Source of the DNA: JANRKB01 sp033763695
Lineage (GTDB): Bacteria; Planctomycetota; Phycisphaerae; Phycisphaerales; UBA1924
Assembly (NCBI GenBank): GCA_033763695.1
Contig: JANRKB010000043.1
Span: forward strand, 434,001-498,000
Reading direction: 5' to 3'
DNA length: 64,000 nt
Position numbers and translations under genes: made by a program. The notes beneath the pieces are model-generated. The model did not search any database. It was not told the DNA's origin and worked only from the letters and a program-made list of their open reading frames with translations. Positions within the stretch are counted from its first letter, which is position 1, and each line of letters begins with the position of its first letter. Below, in pieces: positions 8,421-17,017 of this stretch.

Positions 8421-8465
8421 ATTGAAGCGGATTAATTGAAGCAGAGACTTGGACGCGGAGCCTCA

Positions 8466-8876
8466 TCAGGCGGCAGTGTACTTGCCGCGGGCGACCTTCT
8501 TGAACAGATCGGTGCGCTTGATCAGGGCCTGGTTGACCATCGTGCGGAAGTTCTCCGCGCTGGTCTTGTAGCCCGACTCGAGCACCGCCGCCGCTGCGTC
8601 GGTCACCGACATCGTCTTGCTCTTGAGCACCTTGGCCAGAGCTTCGACGAGGTTCATGTCGTTCTTGGGCCGCTTGCGGCCAAGGAGCGCGTCCGGACCG
8701 CCCGAGGCGCTCACGCCAAGTTCTGCCAACTTCGCATCGATCATCGCAAGTTTTGCCGCGGCTTTCTCGCGACGACGAAGCAGCGCCTTGGCGCCCGACT
8801 GACGACGACGCAGTTCTGCCTGCAGTTCTGCGACAGAAAGAGTAACCAGACCAGTACGACGACCCTTCTTTGCCAT
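8466..8876 (-). CDS. Small basic coiled-coil protein with HARE-HTH-like winged helix
   Basis: A 136-residue basic protein starting MAKKGRR, with GGAAGG upstream of the ATG. Residues about 15-55 form an Arg/Lys/Ala-rich coiled coil (LQAELRRRQSGAKALLRR). Residues about 75-135 resemble a HARE-type winged helix: an LVEALAKVL helix, a TMSVTDAA stretch, GYKTSAENFRTMVNQAL, and a final FKKVARGKY strand. Such modules bind DNA or contact RNA polymerase or chromatin factors. The arrangement suggests a nucleoid-associated or transcription-related protein, but this rests on visual pattern similarity. It is monocistronic and lies beside parB. Confidence 0.6.
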   Translation of the reverse strand: MAKKGRRTGLVTLSVAELQAELRRRQSGAKALLRRREKAAAKLAMIDAKLAELGVSASGGPDALLGRKRPKNDMNLVEALAKVLKSKTMSVTDAAAAVLESGYKTSAENFRTMVNQALIKRTDLFKKVARGKYTAA

Positions 8877-9132
8877 GAAATTGTTCCTTCCCAAGACCCA
8901 TCCGGAAGACCAGTTGGCACCGCACTCCACCGACACAACAACCCGTCACGCGACGTGTACAGAAATGGCCGTGGTGCCCTGCGGCGCGAACGCAGATGAT
9001 ACAAACATTCGCGTCATCTTCAACGCGCGAAGGCACCATACATAACGATGGATAGCATGTTACAACGATGTCATGCGTCCAAAGCCAGCCCGCGTGGCGA
9101 GGAAACCCCAAACATGCGGCGGCGCCACGCTC

Positions 9133-10098
9133 TCATGGGGTGTGTGGCTCTGAGTTGTGCCGCACGCCCAGCTTCGCGAGCAGGCCATCGAAGTGGTCGA
9201 GCCCGTAGAACTCGACGGTGAGCGTGCCGCGCGTGCCCTTCGTGTTTGTGCGAATCGCGACCTTGGTTCCAAGATGCTGTCCGAGTTGGCGCTCCAGATC
9301 AGCGAGCACGGCATCGCGCGCGTTAGCACCAGCCCGCTCGGCGCCGGCCACCGTTGCCACGCCGCCGCTGCGGACTCCGTCAACCACACGGCGCACGGCT
9401 TCTTCGAGCTTTCGAACATTCCACTGCTGGCGCACGGCTTCATTCGCGAGCGTGTGCCGCGACTCGCCGGGCGGCAGCGCAAGCAGGGCGCGCGCGTGTC
9501 CAGCGCTCAGCACGCTCTCCACCACCATCTTGGCGATGTGGTCTTCGAGCTCGGTGAGTCGGATGAGGTTGGCGATGGACGTGCGATCCATGCCGATGCT
9601 CTGACCGATCTCGGCGTGCGAAAGGTTGAACTGCTCATGCAACCGGCGCAGCGCCCACGCGCGATCAATCGCGTTCAGGTCTTCTCGCTGGACGTTCTCG
9701 ACCACGGCCCACTGCGCCGACTCCATGTCGGACAGCTCGCGCACGACTGCGGGGATTTCGTTCAGACCCGCCAACTGCGCCGCTCGCCAGCGCCGTTCGC
9801 CGGCGACGAGCTCAAAGCGACCCCCCACTGCCGCACGCACGACCACCGGTTGCATCACGCCCGCCACCTTGATGGAGTCGGCAAGCTGCGCCAGCGAAGC
9901 ATCAGAAAACGTTTTCCTGGGTTGGTTTTTGTTTGGTTCAATCAGGCTTACATTGAGATATCGAAACGGCGACGCTGGATCGGCACCTTCCGACTTCGCG
10001 GGCGGCGTGACTGGAGCCTCGGCGGGGATCTCGATGCTGACAAGGCTGCTCAGGCCGCGCCCAAGGCGGCGGATCGGTGTTTCGGTCTTCTGTGCCAT
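9133..10098 (-). CDS. parB: Chromosome-partitioning protein ParB
   Basis: The 321-residue protein begins with a basic RRLGRGLSSL segment like other ParB proteins. The CTPase/ParB-N region carries NKNQPRKTF, QPVVVR and the ELVAGERRWRAAQLAG motif. A central HTH follows (LSHAEIGQSIGMDRTSIANLIRL), then a short linker and a C-terminal dimerisation domain. ParB spreads from parS sites and recruits ParA and SMC. No parA gene adjoins it here: the upstream neighbour is a divergent histidine kinase. The start codon at 10098 has no strong ribosome site, but an upstream extension would be unlike the family. Confidence 0.95.
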   Translation of the reverse strand: MAQKTETPIRRLGRGLSSLVSIEIPAEAPVTPPAKSEGADPASPFRYLNVSLIEPNKNQPRKTFSDASLAQLADSIKVAGVMQPVVVRAAVGGRFELVAGERRWRAAQLAGLNEIPAVVRELSDMESAQWAVVENVQREDLNAIDRAWALRRLHEQFNLSHAEIGQSIGMDRTSIANLIRLTELEDHIAKMVVESVLSAGHARALLALPPGESRHTLANEAVRQQWNVRKLEEAVRRVVDGVRSGGVATVAGAERAGANARDAVLADLERQLGQHLGTKVAIRTNTKGTRGTLTVEFYGLDHFDGLLAKLGVRHNSEPHTP

Positions 10099-10193
10099 GG
10101 CGCGGACGATAGCAGCCGCCTGCCGGGGCTGCAAGTTGTTTCCCGTGGCAGTGTTTGCCTGAACCGCAGGTGCGATTGTGACGATGCTGCGAT

Positions 10194-10970
10194 GTGAAGC
10201 ACGCTGTCCACAAGCGCACCGCGCCCACAATTGACTCGCTCGCCGCGTCGCTGGCGTCGTCGTCGACTCCTGAGGAGCGTGCGCGCCTCGAGTCCCTGGG
10301 CACCATGGCCGCCGTGCTTGCCCACGAACTTCAGAACATCCTTACGCCGATTTGCGGCTACTCTAGCCTTGCGCTGCAGTCGCTCGATGCCGACGCCCCC
10401 GCACGCCGCTCCGTTGAGCGTGTCCATGCCGCCGCCACGCGCGCCCGCCAGATCGCGGGATCGATCCTCTCGATCGCCAAGGGCTCGGCATCAACCGAAG
10501 TCTCCCACTGCCAGATCGCGGCGGCATTCCAACATGCAGTCGACATGCTCGGCCGTGAACCCGGCCGCATCGGCATCTCGATCGCGGCCGACATCCAGCA
10601 GGACCTCATCGCTGCGATCGACCAGACCGCGATGGTCCAGGTCTTCGTGAATGCGTTGATGAACGCATGCCGCGCAATGGGCGGTGACGGCACGATCACG
10701 GTGGGGGCGTGTGCCACGGGAAACGCGGCGGACGACTCAGTGCTGATCGAGATCGCCGACAGCGGACCGGGGCTTTCTGACAGCCAACTCGAGCATCTCC
10801 GCAACGGCCGCCTCGGCTCGGGCTTCGGACTTCCGATCGCTCGCTGGCTCATCGAGGCAAGTGGGGGATCGCTGCATGTCGACTCCCCCGCCACCGGCGG
10901 CACGGTGATCCGGATCTCGCTCCCTGCCGCGTCATCGACCGGGCAGCAGCACCACGTGACTCGGCTCTGA
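10194..10970 (+). CDS. Sensor-less histidine kinase
   Basis: The 258-residue cytoplasmic protein consists only of a kinase core. A HisKA-like helix has the phosphoacceptor in AHELQNILTPICG (His about residue 43). The HATPase_c domain has an N-box NALMNACRA, G1 DSGPGL and G2 GSGFGLPIA. There are no membrane segments and no PAS or GAF domain, so it probably receives its signal through a partner protein. No response regulator gene is adjacent. The start is a GTG. The last 39 bases overlap the 3' end of the convergent ABC ATPase gene. The class is certain; the pathway is unknown. Confidence 0.85.
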   Translation: MKHAVHKRTAPTIDSLAASLASSSTPEERARLESLGTMAAVLAHELQNILTPICGYSSLALQSLDADAPARRSVERVHAAATRARQIAGSILSIAKGSASTEVSHCQIAAAFQHAVDMLGREPGRIGISIAADIQQDLIAAIDQTAMVQVFVNALMNACRAMGGDGTITVGACATGNAADDSVLIEIADSGPGLSDSQLEHLRNGRLGSGFGLPIARWLIEASGGSLHVDSPATGGTVIRISLPAASSTGQQHHVTRL

Positions 10971-11993
10971 CTCCAGCGTCACCGCCGCCCCTGCGGCACG
11001 CCGGCTTCCCGGCTGCGGGTTCAGCTCCAGCACCTTCACGACCGACCCGCCGACCTCAACGAGGTGCTGGGCCGCTTCGCCGAGGTACACGCTCTCGACC
11101 AGCGTCCCGGCCAGGCCGCGCGAGCCGAATCGGAACGCCTCCGGCCGCACCACGCACGTCACATCACCAGAAATATTATCGGACGTTGCGTGAACCGCCC
11201 CCGCTGCGGTCTTCACCTCGACAACGCCATCCCGCGTCCCGACCACGGTCCCCGGGATGAAGTTCGCCTCGCCCAGGAACTCCGCCACGAAGCGAGACTT
11301 GGGTGCGCGATACAGCTCCTCCGGCGTGCCAAGCTGCACAACCCGCCCGGCCTCGAGGATCGCCACGCGATCGGCCATCGACAGTGCCTCTTTCTGGTCG
11401 TGCGTGACGTACACCGTCGTGATCCCCGCCGCCTTGCAGATCCGCCGGATCTCCAGCCGCAGCTCAAGCCGCAGCTTCGCGTCCAGGTTCGACAGTGGCT
11501 CATCCAGCAGCAGCACATCCGGTCGAATCACCAGCGCTCGAGCCAGTGCCACCCGCTGTTGCTGCCCGCCCGACAGTTGGTTCGGTTTTCGTGCGGCATA
11601 TTCCTCCATCCGCACCGCGCTCAACGCCTCGAACACCCGCTGCCTGGTCTGCTCCGCACTCACCTTCCGCAGCCCCAGCCCAAACGCCACATTCGCCTCC
11701 ACCGTCATGTGCGGCCAGAGCGCGTACGACTGGAACACCATCCCCGTGTTCCGCTTGTTCGGCGGCGTGTACGTCACATCCCGCGCATCAAACAGAATCT
11801 GCCCCTCCGTCGGATCAATGAACCCCGCGATCATCCGCAAGAGCGTCGTCTTGCCGCAGCCGCTCGGCCCCAGCAAAAAGAACAACTCCCCGGGCGCGAT
11901 GTCCAGCGAGATCCCGTCCACCGCGCGGCTTCTCCCGCCGAGCGACCCGGGAAACTCCTTCACAATCCCCTTGATGCTGATCGATGTGGCCAT
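10932..11993 (-). CDS. ABC transporter ATP-binding protein, PotA/FbpC/UgpC type
   Basis: This 353-residue ATPase of the carbohydrate/polyamine/iron uptake group has Walker A GPSGCGKTT, Q-loop VFQSYALWPHMTV, signature LSGGQQQR, Walker B VLLLDEPLSNLD and switch His in VTHDQKEA. After residue 235 it has the TOBE-type C-terminal regulatory domain. It would energise import with two permeases and a binding protein. None of these are next to it, so it stands alone and its substrate cannot be told; it may serve several importers as MsmK-like proteins do. It is convergent with the histidine kinase gene and divergent from the DciA-like gene, 42 bases apart. Confidence 0.9.
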   Translation of the reverse strand: MATSISIKGIVKEFPGSLGGRSRAVDGISLDIAPGELFFLLGPSGCGKTTLLRMIAGFIDPTEGQILFDARDVTYTPPNKRNTGMVFQSYALWPHMTVEANVAFGLGLRKVSAEQTRQRVFEALSAVRMEEYAARKPNQLSGGQQQRVALARALVIRPDVLLLDEPLSNLDAKLRLELRLEIRRICKAAGITTVYVTHDQKEALSMADRVAILEAGRVVQLGTPEELYRAPKSRFVAEFLGEANFIPGTVVGTRDGVVEVKTAAGAVHATSDNISGDVTCVVRPEAFRFGSRGLAGTLVESVYLGEAAQHLVEVGGSVVKVLELNPQPGSRRAAGAAVTLESEPSHVVLLPGR

Positions 11994-12035
11994 GCGACCA
12001 AGAGCGTAGCAAACTCAATCGAGTACCATCCCCCC

Positions 12036-12374
12036 GTGGACCCCCGCATCGCCAGCCAGCGACTCGATTCGCTCCGCCGCAATCGCAATCCGCGGCCTGT
12101 GACCGATCTCTCCGCCGACATCCAGCGCGTCGTCGCCGCGCTGCAATCCCAACGCAAAGTGGTGGGGGGGCTCGACGCCGCGTGGCGAACCGAAGTCCCC
12201 GCCGAACTCCAGGCCCGCGTTGCGGTCGTTTCGCTGGCCCGCGGCACGCTCACCTGCCGCGCCCCCGACGCCTCCTCGCGCTACGAGTTCGATCAATGGG
12301 CCCGCTCGGGCGGCCTCTCGCGCCTCGCCGCCGCCTCACGCCTCGTCATCTCGCGCTGCAAATGGTCGCGCTGA
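12036..12374 (+). CDS. DciA-like (DUF721) protein
   Basis: The 112-residue protein starts at a GTG with the product VDPRIASQRLDSLRR. It matches the DUF721 pattern: a central W-R-x-E-V-P segment, VAVVSLARGTLTCRAPDASS, then a tyrosine/phenylalanine-containing strand and a final basic tail. DciA is the replicative helicase operator in most bacteria lacking DnaC. Family assignment is from this pattern and the length, not from alignment. No strong ribosome site is visible. It shares a 42-base divergent intergenic region with the ABC ATPase gene. Confidence 0.65.
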   Translation: MDPRIASQRLDSLRRNRNPRPVTDLSADIQRVVAALQSQRKVVGGLDAAWRTEVPAELQARVAVVSLARGTLTCRAPDASSRYEFDQWARSGGLSRLAAASRLVISRCKWSR

Positions 12375-12446
12375 AGCGCCGCACGTGCCGCACGCGTCGC
12401 CGCGCGCCCTCCAACGATTCGACACATCCGTCATCGCGTGCTCACC

Positions 12447-12980
12447 ATGTCCGCGCCCTCGCCCAACCCCCCGCGCTCGTCTGTCGTTTCAGATCCCGAA
12501 GCGGACGCCGCACGCCGCCACAGCATTCGTCATCTCACGCGCGACGCGCACGTCCCCTGTCCGCACTGCGGCTTTGATCTGCACGACACGCAACTGCTCC
12601 ACTGCCCCGAATGCGGCCGCGAACTCGACCCGTACGAACTGGTCTCTGGCGCACTCTGGCCAGCGTCCTGGGACCACCGCCTGCTGCAAGGCGCGCTCGC
12701 GGTGTGGATCGTCGCATCGCTGCTCGCGATCCCCGGCGCGGCGTTGCTCGGCCCGCGCCGCTCGCAGTTCGGCAGCGTCGCCGCCCTCGCCGCGCTGGCG
12801 TCAAGCGTTGCGTTCATCTGGCTCACGGTGCGCGTCGTGCGTCATCCGCGCGCCATCGAAGAGCTGCCACGTCCCGCGCGACTGCTGCTCCGCGCACTCG
12901 CCGGCCTCACGCTTCTGGCCACGCTCGCGATCGCTGGCTATGCCGCGCTGGTGTGGTCCCGCGTCTTCGCCGCCGTCTGA
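12447..12980 (+). CDS. Zinc-ribbon membrane protein of unknown function
   Basis: A 177-residue protein. Its N-terminal third carries a zinc ribbon, CPHCGFDLHD...LHCPECGREL (residues about 38-60), with four cysteines in two CxxC/CPEC knuckles. Three hydrophobic segments follow near residues 83-103, 113-128 and 150-170, so it sits in the inner membrane with the ribbon presumably in the cytoplasm. It belongs to the loosely defined planctomycete group of ribbon-plus-membrane proteins also seen at 1448, 23575 and 59226. An upstream GTG at 12438 is an alternative start. Role unknown. Confidence 0.65.
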   Translation: MSAPSPNPPRSSVVSDPEADAARRHSIRHLTRDAHVPCPHCGFDLHDTQLLHCPECGRELDPYELVSGALWPASWDHRLLQGALAVWIVASLLAIPGAALLGPRRSQFGSVAALAALASSVAFIWLTVRVVRHPRAIEELPRPARLLLRALAGLTLLATLAIAGYAALVWSRVFAAV

Positions 12981-13074
12981 GCATCGTCACGGTGTTGCTG
13001 CTGTTCGCACGCGACACCTCCGCACACAAACCGCAAGCGCGCCCTGAATCCACGCCACCGCCGTCGACGAAAGC

Positions 13075-13617
13075 ATGCACATGCATCCACGCGTCTCCCG
13101 CTTCCTCCGTCCGATCTCCGCCGCCTTGGGCATCGCCGCCACACTCTTCGCGTCGGCCTGCGAACTGTCTTCGCCCCTCCGCGGTCCCGGCTCGTCGCGC
13201 TGCGCCGATGCGCCCGGCGTTGGCGACACGGTCATGGTCGCGGTGACCCATGCCGTGCTCGACGCCAAAGAACGCGGTCCGTTCGACGAACACTCCGCCC
13301 GCGTCATCGACAGCCTCCCGTCGCGGGACGGCTTCGTCGCCTACGGCCTGCGCACGCGTCTGTTCGGCAATGAAGTCTGGACGATGACCGTCTGGCGCGA
13401 TGAAGCGGCTCTCAACGCATTCGTCTCCTCCAGCACGCACGAAGCCGCGATCGAGGGCGGCCTGCACGCCGTCGTCCGCGGCCAGTTCGATCGCTTCTCG
13501 TGGCCCGCCAATCAGCCGCCGCCCTCGTGGAGCATCATTCTTGAGCGTCTGAAAACCGCCGAAATGATCGAGTTCCGCCAGCGCGTCGAGACGCCCCTCC
13601 CCGGAGGCGAGGGGTAA
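13075..13617 (+). CDS. Lipoprotein with DUF3291/ABM-like dimeric alpha-beta-barrel domain
   Basis: 180 residues. An N-terminal lipoprotein signal ends in LFASAC, with Cys29 the predicted lipid site. Residues about 50-140 resemble a ferredoxin-like monooxygenase/DUF3291 fold: VMVAVTHAVL, a central helix, FGNEVWTMTVWRDEAALNAF and a following helix. Proteins with this fold often bind heme-like or quinone-like ligands, but no catalytic set is visible. The last residues (ETPLPGGEG) come from a G-rich palindromic tail, CCTCCCCGGAGGCGAGGGG, that resembles the intergenic REP-like elements, so the C-terminus may have been extended by a repeat. It is convergent with ruvX. Confidence 0.6.
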   Translation: MHMHPRVSRFLRPISAALGIAATLFASACELSSPLRGPGSSRCADAPGVGDTVMVAVTHAVLDAKERGPFDEHSARVIDSLPSRDGFVAYGLRTRLFGNEVWTMTVWRDEAALNAFVSSSTHEAAIEGGLHAVVRGQFDRFSWPANQPPPSWSIILERLKTAEMIEFRQRVETPLPGGEG

Positions 13618-13674
13618 GGGGTAGAGGCCATTACTCTTGCTCGCAACGACGAAGCGCCGAGCACGCGAGCACAC

Positions 13675-14295
13675 TCATTCCCGCGGCAGGCTATCAAGAA
13701 ACCCGCGAAGAATCACCGCAGCCGCGATCGCGTCGCGCCGCTCTTTCTTCTGCTTGTGCGTCATGCCGGTGCGGGCCATGGCCCAGTCCGCGTCGGCGCT
13801 GGTGAGCCGCTCATCAAAGAAGTGAATCACGCGTCCGGTCCGCGCACCGATCCGTGCCGCGAACGCGCGCACGAGCTTCGCGCGCTGTCCTTCGCTGCCG
13901 TCCATGTTCATCGGCAGGCCGACAACAAGCTCGCCCGCGCTGCCGCGCGTGAACGAACCACCGCCGAATCCGCCGCGCGCCGCGGCAGCATCAGGTGTCG
14001 CTCCGCCCGCCACGCCCGCTCCGTCCGCGGCTCCAGATGTCCGACCAAGCTGCGCCACCACAGCGCGTTCAATCGCGTCCAGCAGCGCATCGCCGCCATT
14101 GCGATCAATCGGCACCTCCAGCACCTCCAGCGGCGTCGCGAGCCGCGTCATCGCGTCGCCCACCGCCAGGCCGGTTCGTTTGTCGCCAAGATCAATCGCC
14201 ACATAGCGCACGCCAGAGAATATGAGCCGCCCCGATGCCGCGTCCGAACCTGCGTCCGATGCCGCGTCCGGCGCTACGCGTCGCCACCGGTCCAT
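13675..14295 (-). CDS. ruvX: Putative pre-16S rRNA nuclease RuvX/YqgF
   Basis: A 206-residue RNase H-fold protein. The catalytic first strand is VAIDLGDKRTGLAVGD (Asp about residue 34). Later motifs are ELVVGLPMNMDGSEGQRA, FFDERLTSADAD and a final DAIAAAVILRGFLD, giving the usual D-E-D set. It processes the 5' end of 16S rRNA. The family is usually 135-150 residues. The extra length is an N-terminal extension of about 20 residues and a Gly/Ala-rich insertion (residues about 85-115) before the GLP motif. The 14295 ATG overlaps the upstream hydrolase gene by 22 bases; a GTG just before RYVAIDLG is a possible shorter start. Confidence 0.9.
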   Translation of the reverse strand: MDRWRRVAPDAASDAGSDAASGRLIFSGVRYVAIDLGDKRTGLAVGDAMTRLATPLEVLEVPIDRNGGDALLDAIERAVVAQLGRTSGAADGAGVAGGATPDAAAARGGFGGGSFTRGSAGELVVGLPMNMDGSEGQRAKLVRAFAARIGARTGRVIHFFDERLTSADADWAMARTGMTHKQKKERRDAIAAAVILRGFLDSLPRE

Positions 14296-15245
14296 ACATC
14301 GCCCGGCTTGTGCGCCACGATCCGCCAGCGTTCCTCGCCCGCCGCCGCCAGCAGGCGTGCCATCGGTTCGTCGCTGGGTTCATGGCTGAGCACAAACGTC
14401 GAGTGATGAATCGGCAGCATGTACGCGCCCTGCGTCGAGCGGAACATCCGCCACGCCTCCTCGGGCGATGCGTGGTTGTCAATCCACGGGTCGTACGCGC
14501 CGATGCCGAAGATGCTCAGCGTCGGTTGTTGAACCCGCGCGAACTCCTCGGTGTACGCCGAATCGCCCGCAAAGAGCACGCGCGAGCCGCCGCTCGTGAT
14601 CTCATACGCGTTGTACCCGCGCAGCCGATCCACCAGCGTCCGCGCGCCCCAATGCCGCGGCCGCAGCACGCCCAGACTCAGCCCCAGCACATCAATGGAC
14701 TCATCCCAGCCGACTTCATGCACCGCGCCAAAACCCCGCGGCACAAGCCGCCGCGTCCGCCGCGCCGTCACCACCACCGTCTCGCGATGTGCCAGCGCCG
14801 CCAGACTCGGCCGATCCAAATGATCAAAGTGCGCGTGGCTGAGCAGAATCACATCAGGCCGCGGCAGCGCCGCCGGATCCGGCGCGGGCCACTGCCTCTG
14901 CGGCCCAAACGTCACGCCGCCCACGCGCACGCCGATGCGCCGACTGAACACCGGATCCGTGAGCACCCACAGCCCGCCGACGCGCAGCAGCACGCTCGCA
15001 TGCCCAAGCCACGCCGCGGCGAGCGATCGAGACTTCAGATCGTGCAGCGCATCCACGCCCAGGGCCGACACGCCATCGCTTGATGCCGCGCCGCTCGCCA
15101 CGCGCTCGCGCAGCGCCTCGGCGAAGTGCCCCGGATAACGGCGCAGGCTGGAGCGCGCGACGTCCGCGATCTGCCGCGCCGCGTGCGGCCTCGGCTGCGG
15201 CTCATGCCGACCATGTTGTCCGCTCTCGTGCGCCATCGCAGACAT
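14274..15245 (-). CDS. Metallo-beta-lactamase-fold hydrolase, UlaG/NAPE-PLD-like
   Basis: A 323-residue protein. The N-terminal 80 residues are basic and precede a GHASVLLRVGGLWVLTDPVF segment characteristic of the UlaG/NAPE-PLD branch. The zinc motif is SHAHFDHLD. Further ligands lie in FAGDSAYTEEF, DPWIDN and LPIHHSTF. These enzymes cleave phosphodiester or lactone bonds; NAPE-PLD homologues act on phospholipids. It lies downstream of gatA on the same strand after a 280-base gap containing a REP-like repeat, and overlaps ruvX by 22 bases, so it may be co-translated with ruvX. The start is between two nearby ATGs, 15245 and 15236; neither has a strong ribosome site. Confidence 0.8.
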   Translation of the reverse strand: MSAMAHESGQHGRHEPQPRPHAARQIADVARSSLRRYPGHFAEALRERVASGAASSDGVSALGVDALHDLKSRSLAAAWLGHASVLLRVGGLWVLTDPVFSRRIGVRVGGVTFGPQRQWPAPDPAALPRPDVILLSHAHFDHLDRPSLAALAHRETVVVTARRTRRLVPRGFGAVHEVGWDESIDVLGLSLGVLRPRHWGARTLVDRLRGYNAYEITSGGSRVLFAGDSAYTEEFARVQQPTLSIFGIGAYDPWIDNHASPEEAWRMFRSTQGAYMLPIHHSTFVLSHEPSDEPMARLLAAAGEERWRIVAHKPGDVWTGGDA

Positions 15246-15281
15246 TTCTACGCTCGCCCGCGGTGGGCGGTTCTTGTCCAC

Positions 15282-15347
15282 CTTCTCCCCGCTGCGGGGA
15301 GAAGGTCCGGCAGAGCCGGGGATGAGGGGTTTCCTCTTCGTGCCACC
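15282..15347. repeat. REP-like dispersed repeat, copy 2
   Basis: Aligned with 2495-2559: hairpin CTTCTCCCCGCTGCGGGGAG, then AGAGCCGGGGATGAGGGGT and GTGCCACC. Differences fall mostly in paired positions of the stem, so pairing is kept. It is located in the gap between gatA and the downstream hydrolase gene. Confidence 0.75.
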
Positions 15348-15526
15348 GAACGGCGGGTCTTCGAGTCGGTCGGCGTGTTTCGACACGGCGAAGCCGTGGA
15401 GGTGAATGGCCCGGGGTCGTCGCGGCGCGACACCCCGGGACGCGGACGGCCTCTCTCGGGATTGTCGAAGCTGGATCGTGAACCGAGCACCGAGAGTCTT
15501 CGTTCTGCCAGCGGAAAGAATCTCTC

Positions 15527-17017
15527 TCACACGCTCGCGCGTGCCCGCGTGAACCCTGTCTCGCGTTCAAACATTCGCGCGACACGCAGCAGCGTCGCTT
15601 CATCAAACGCCTGCGCCACCAGTTGCATGCCGATCGGCAACTGCACGCCGTCAATGCGCACCATTCCCGCGGGCATCGACAGCGCGGGCAATCCCGCGAG
15701 GTTGATCCCCACGGTGTACACGTCCTCGAGATACATCGCCAAGGGGTCGCTGGTCTTTGAGCCCACGGCGAACGCTGGCCCGGGCGTCGACGGCATCAGC
15801 ACCACATGACAGCCGTTGCCTGCGGCGCTGAACACGCGATCAAAGTCGCCCTTGATCGTCCGCCGCACCTTGAGCGCGGTGTTGTAGTACGCGTCATAAT
15901 AGCCGCTGCTGAGCACGTGTGTCCCCAGCATGATGCGTCGCTGCACCTCGGGGCCGAAGCCCTCCGCGCGCGAGCGGCAATACAGATCGATCAAGCCCTC
16001 ACCCGGCCCCAGTGCCGCGCGATGTCCATAGCGCACGCCATCGAAGCGGGCCAGATTCGACGACGCCTCCGCCGGCGCGACGATGTAGTACGCCGCGATG
16101 CCATAGTCCGTGAGCGGCAGATCAACATCGACGATCGTCGCGCCCAGCCGCCGATACACCTCAAGCGTCGCGTCCAGCGACGCATTCACCGCGCCGTGAT
16201 TCGCGTCGCTGCGGCACTGCGTCGGCACGCCGATCCGCAGTCCCGCGATCGGCGTCTCCAATCCATCAACCAGCCGCGGTGCATCTTCCGGCGCGCTTGT
16301 TGCGTCCAGCGCGTCGCTGCCGCAGATCACCTCAAGCGTCAACGCGGCATCCGTCACATCGCGCGTCAGCGGCCCGATCTGATCCAGGCTTGACGCGAAC
16401 GCCACCAGCCCATAGCGCGACACGCGTCCATACGTCGGTTTCACGCCGACCAAGTTGCACAGCGCCGCCGGCTGACGAATCGAACCGCCGGTGTCCGAGC
16501 CCAGCGCCATCGGCACGACGCCCGCGGCCACCGCCGCCGCACTTCCGCCGCTCGAACCGCCCGGCACGCGCGACACATCCCACGGATTGCGCGTCGGCCC
16601 GAATGCCGAGTTCTCCGTCGATGAGCCCATCGCAAACTCATCAAGATTCGTCTTGCCGATGACGATCGCGCCCGCATCGATCAATCGCTGCGCCGCGGTC
16701 GCGGTATACGGCGACTCATACTGCTCCAGCATGCGACTCGCGCACGTCGTCCGCCCATAGTTCAGGCAGATGTTGTCCTTCAGCGCGATCGGCACACCCG
16801 CCAGCGGGCCGCGCACCTCGCCCGCGTCGACCTTGGCCGCCTGTTCCATCGCACGATCTTCAAACACCTGCAGGAATGCGTGGACCTTCGGCTCCGACGC
16901 CGCGAGCCGGTTCAGCGCATGCCGCGTCGCATCGCGCGAGGAGAGCGTCTTCGCGCGGATTGCCGCGGCCTGCTGCGCCATCGTCATCATGCTCGGGTCG
17001 TGTGCGTCCATGGTCAT
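15527..17017 (-). CDS. gatA: Aspartyl/glutamyl-tRNA amidotransferase subunit A
   Basis: This 496-residue amidase-signature protein liberates ammonia from glutamine for Gln-tRNA or Asn-tRNA formation. The Ser-cisSer-Lys triad is visible: Lys80 in IALKDNICL, Ser155 in VPGGSSGGSAAA and the nucleophile Ser179 in SDTGGSIRQPA. The glycine-rich GSSTENSAFGPTRNPWD region is intact. gatC ends in TGA overlapping this ATG (TGATG), which points to translational coupling; a GTG at 17020 is the alternative. gatB is not in the window. Presence of gatCA suggests that the organism forms Gln-tRNA(Gln) and/or Asn-tRNA(Asn) indirectly. Confidence 0.97.
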   Translation of the reverse strand: MTMDAHDPSMMTMAQQAAAIRAKTLSSRDATRHALNRLAASEPKVHAFLQVFEDRAMEQAAKVDAGEVRGPLAGVPIALKDNICLNYGRTTCASRMLEQYESPYTATAAQRLIDAGAIVIGKTNLDEFAMGSSTENSAFGPTRNPWDVSRVPGGSSGGSAAAVAAGVVPMALGSDTGGSIRQPAALCNLVGVKPTYGRVSRYGLVAFASSLDQIGPLTRDVTDAALTLEVICGSDALDATSAPEDAPRLVDGLETPIAGLRIGVPTQCRSDANHGAVNASLDATLEVYRRLGATIVDVDLPLTDYGIAAYYIVAPAEASSNLARFDGVRYGHRAALGPGEGLIDLYCRSRAEGFGPEVQRRIMLGTHVLSSGYYDAYYNTALKVRRTIKGDFDRVFSAAGNGCHVVLMPSTPGPAFAVGSKTSDPLAMYLEDVYTVGINLAGLPALSMPAGMVRIDGVQLPIGMQLVAQAFDEATLLRVARMFERETGFTRARASV

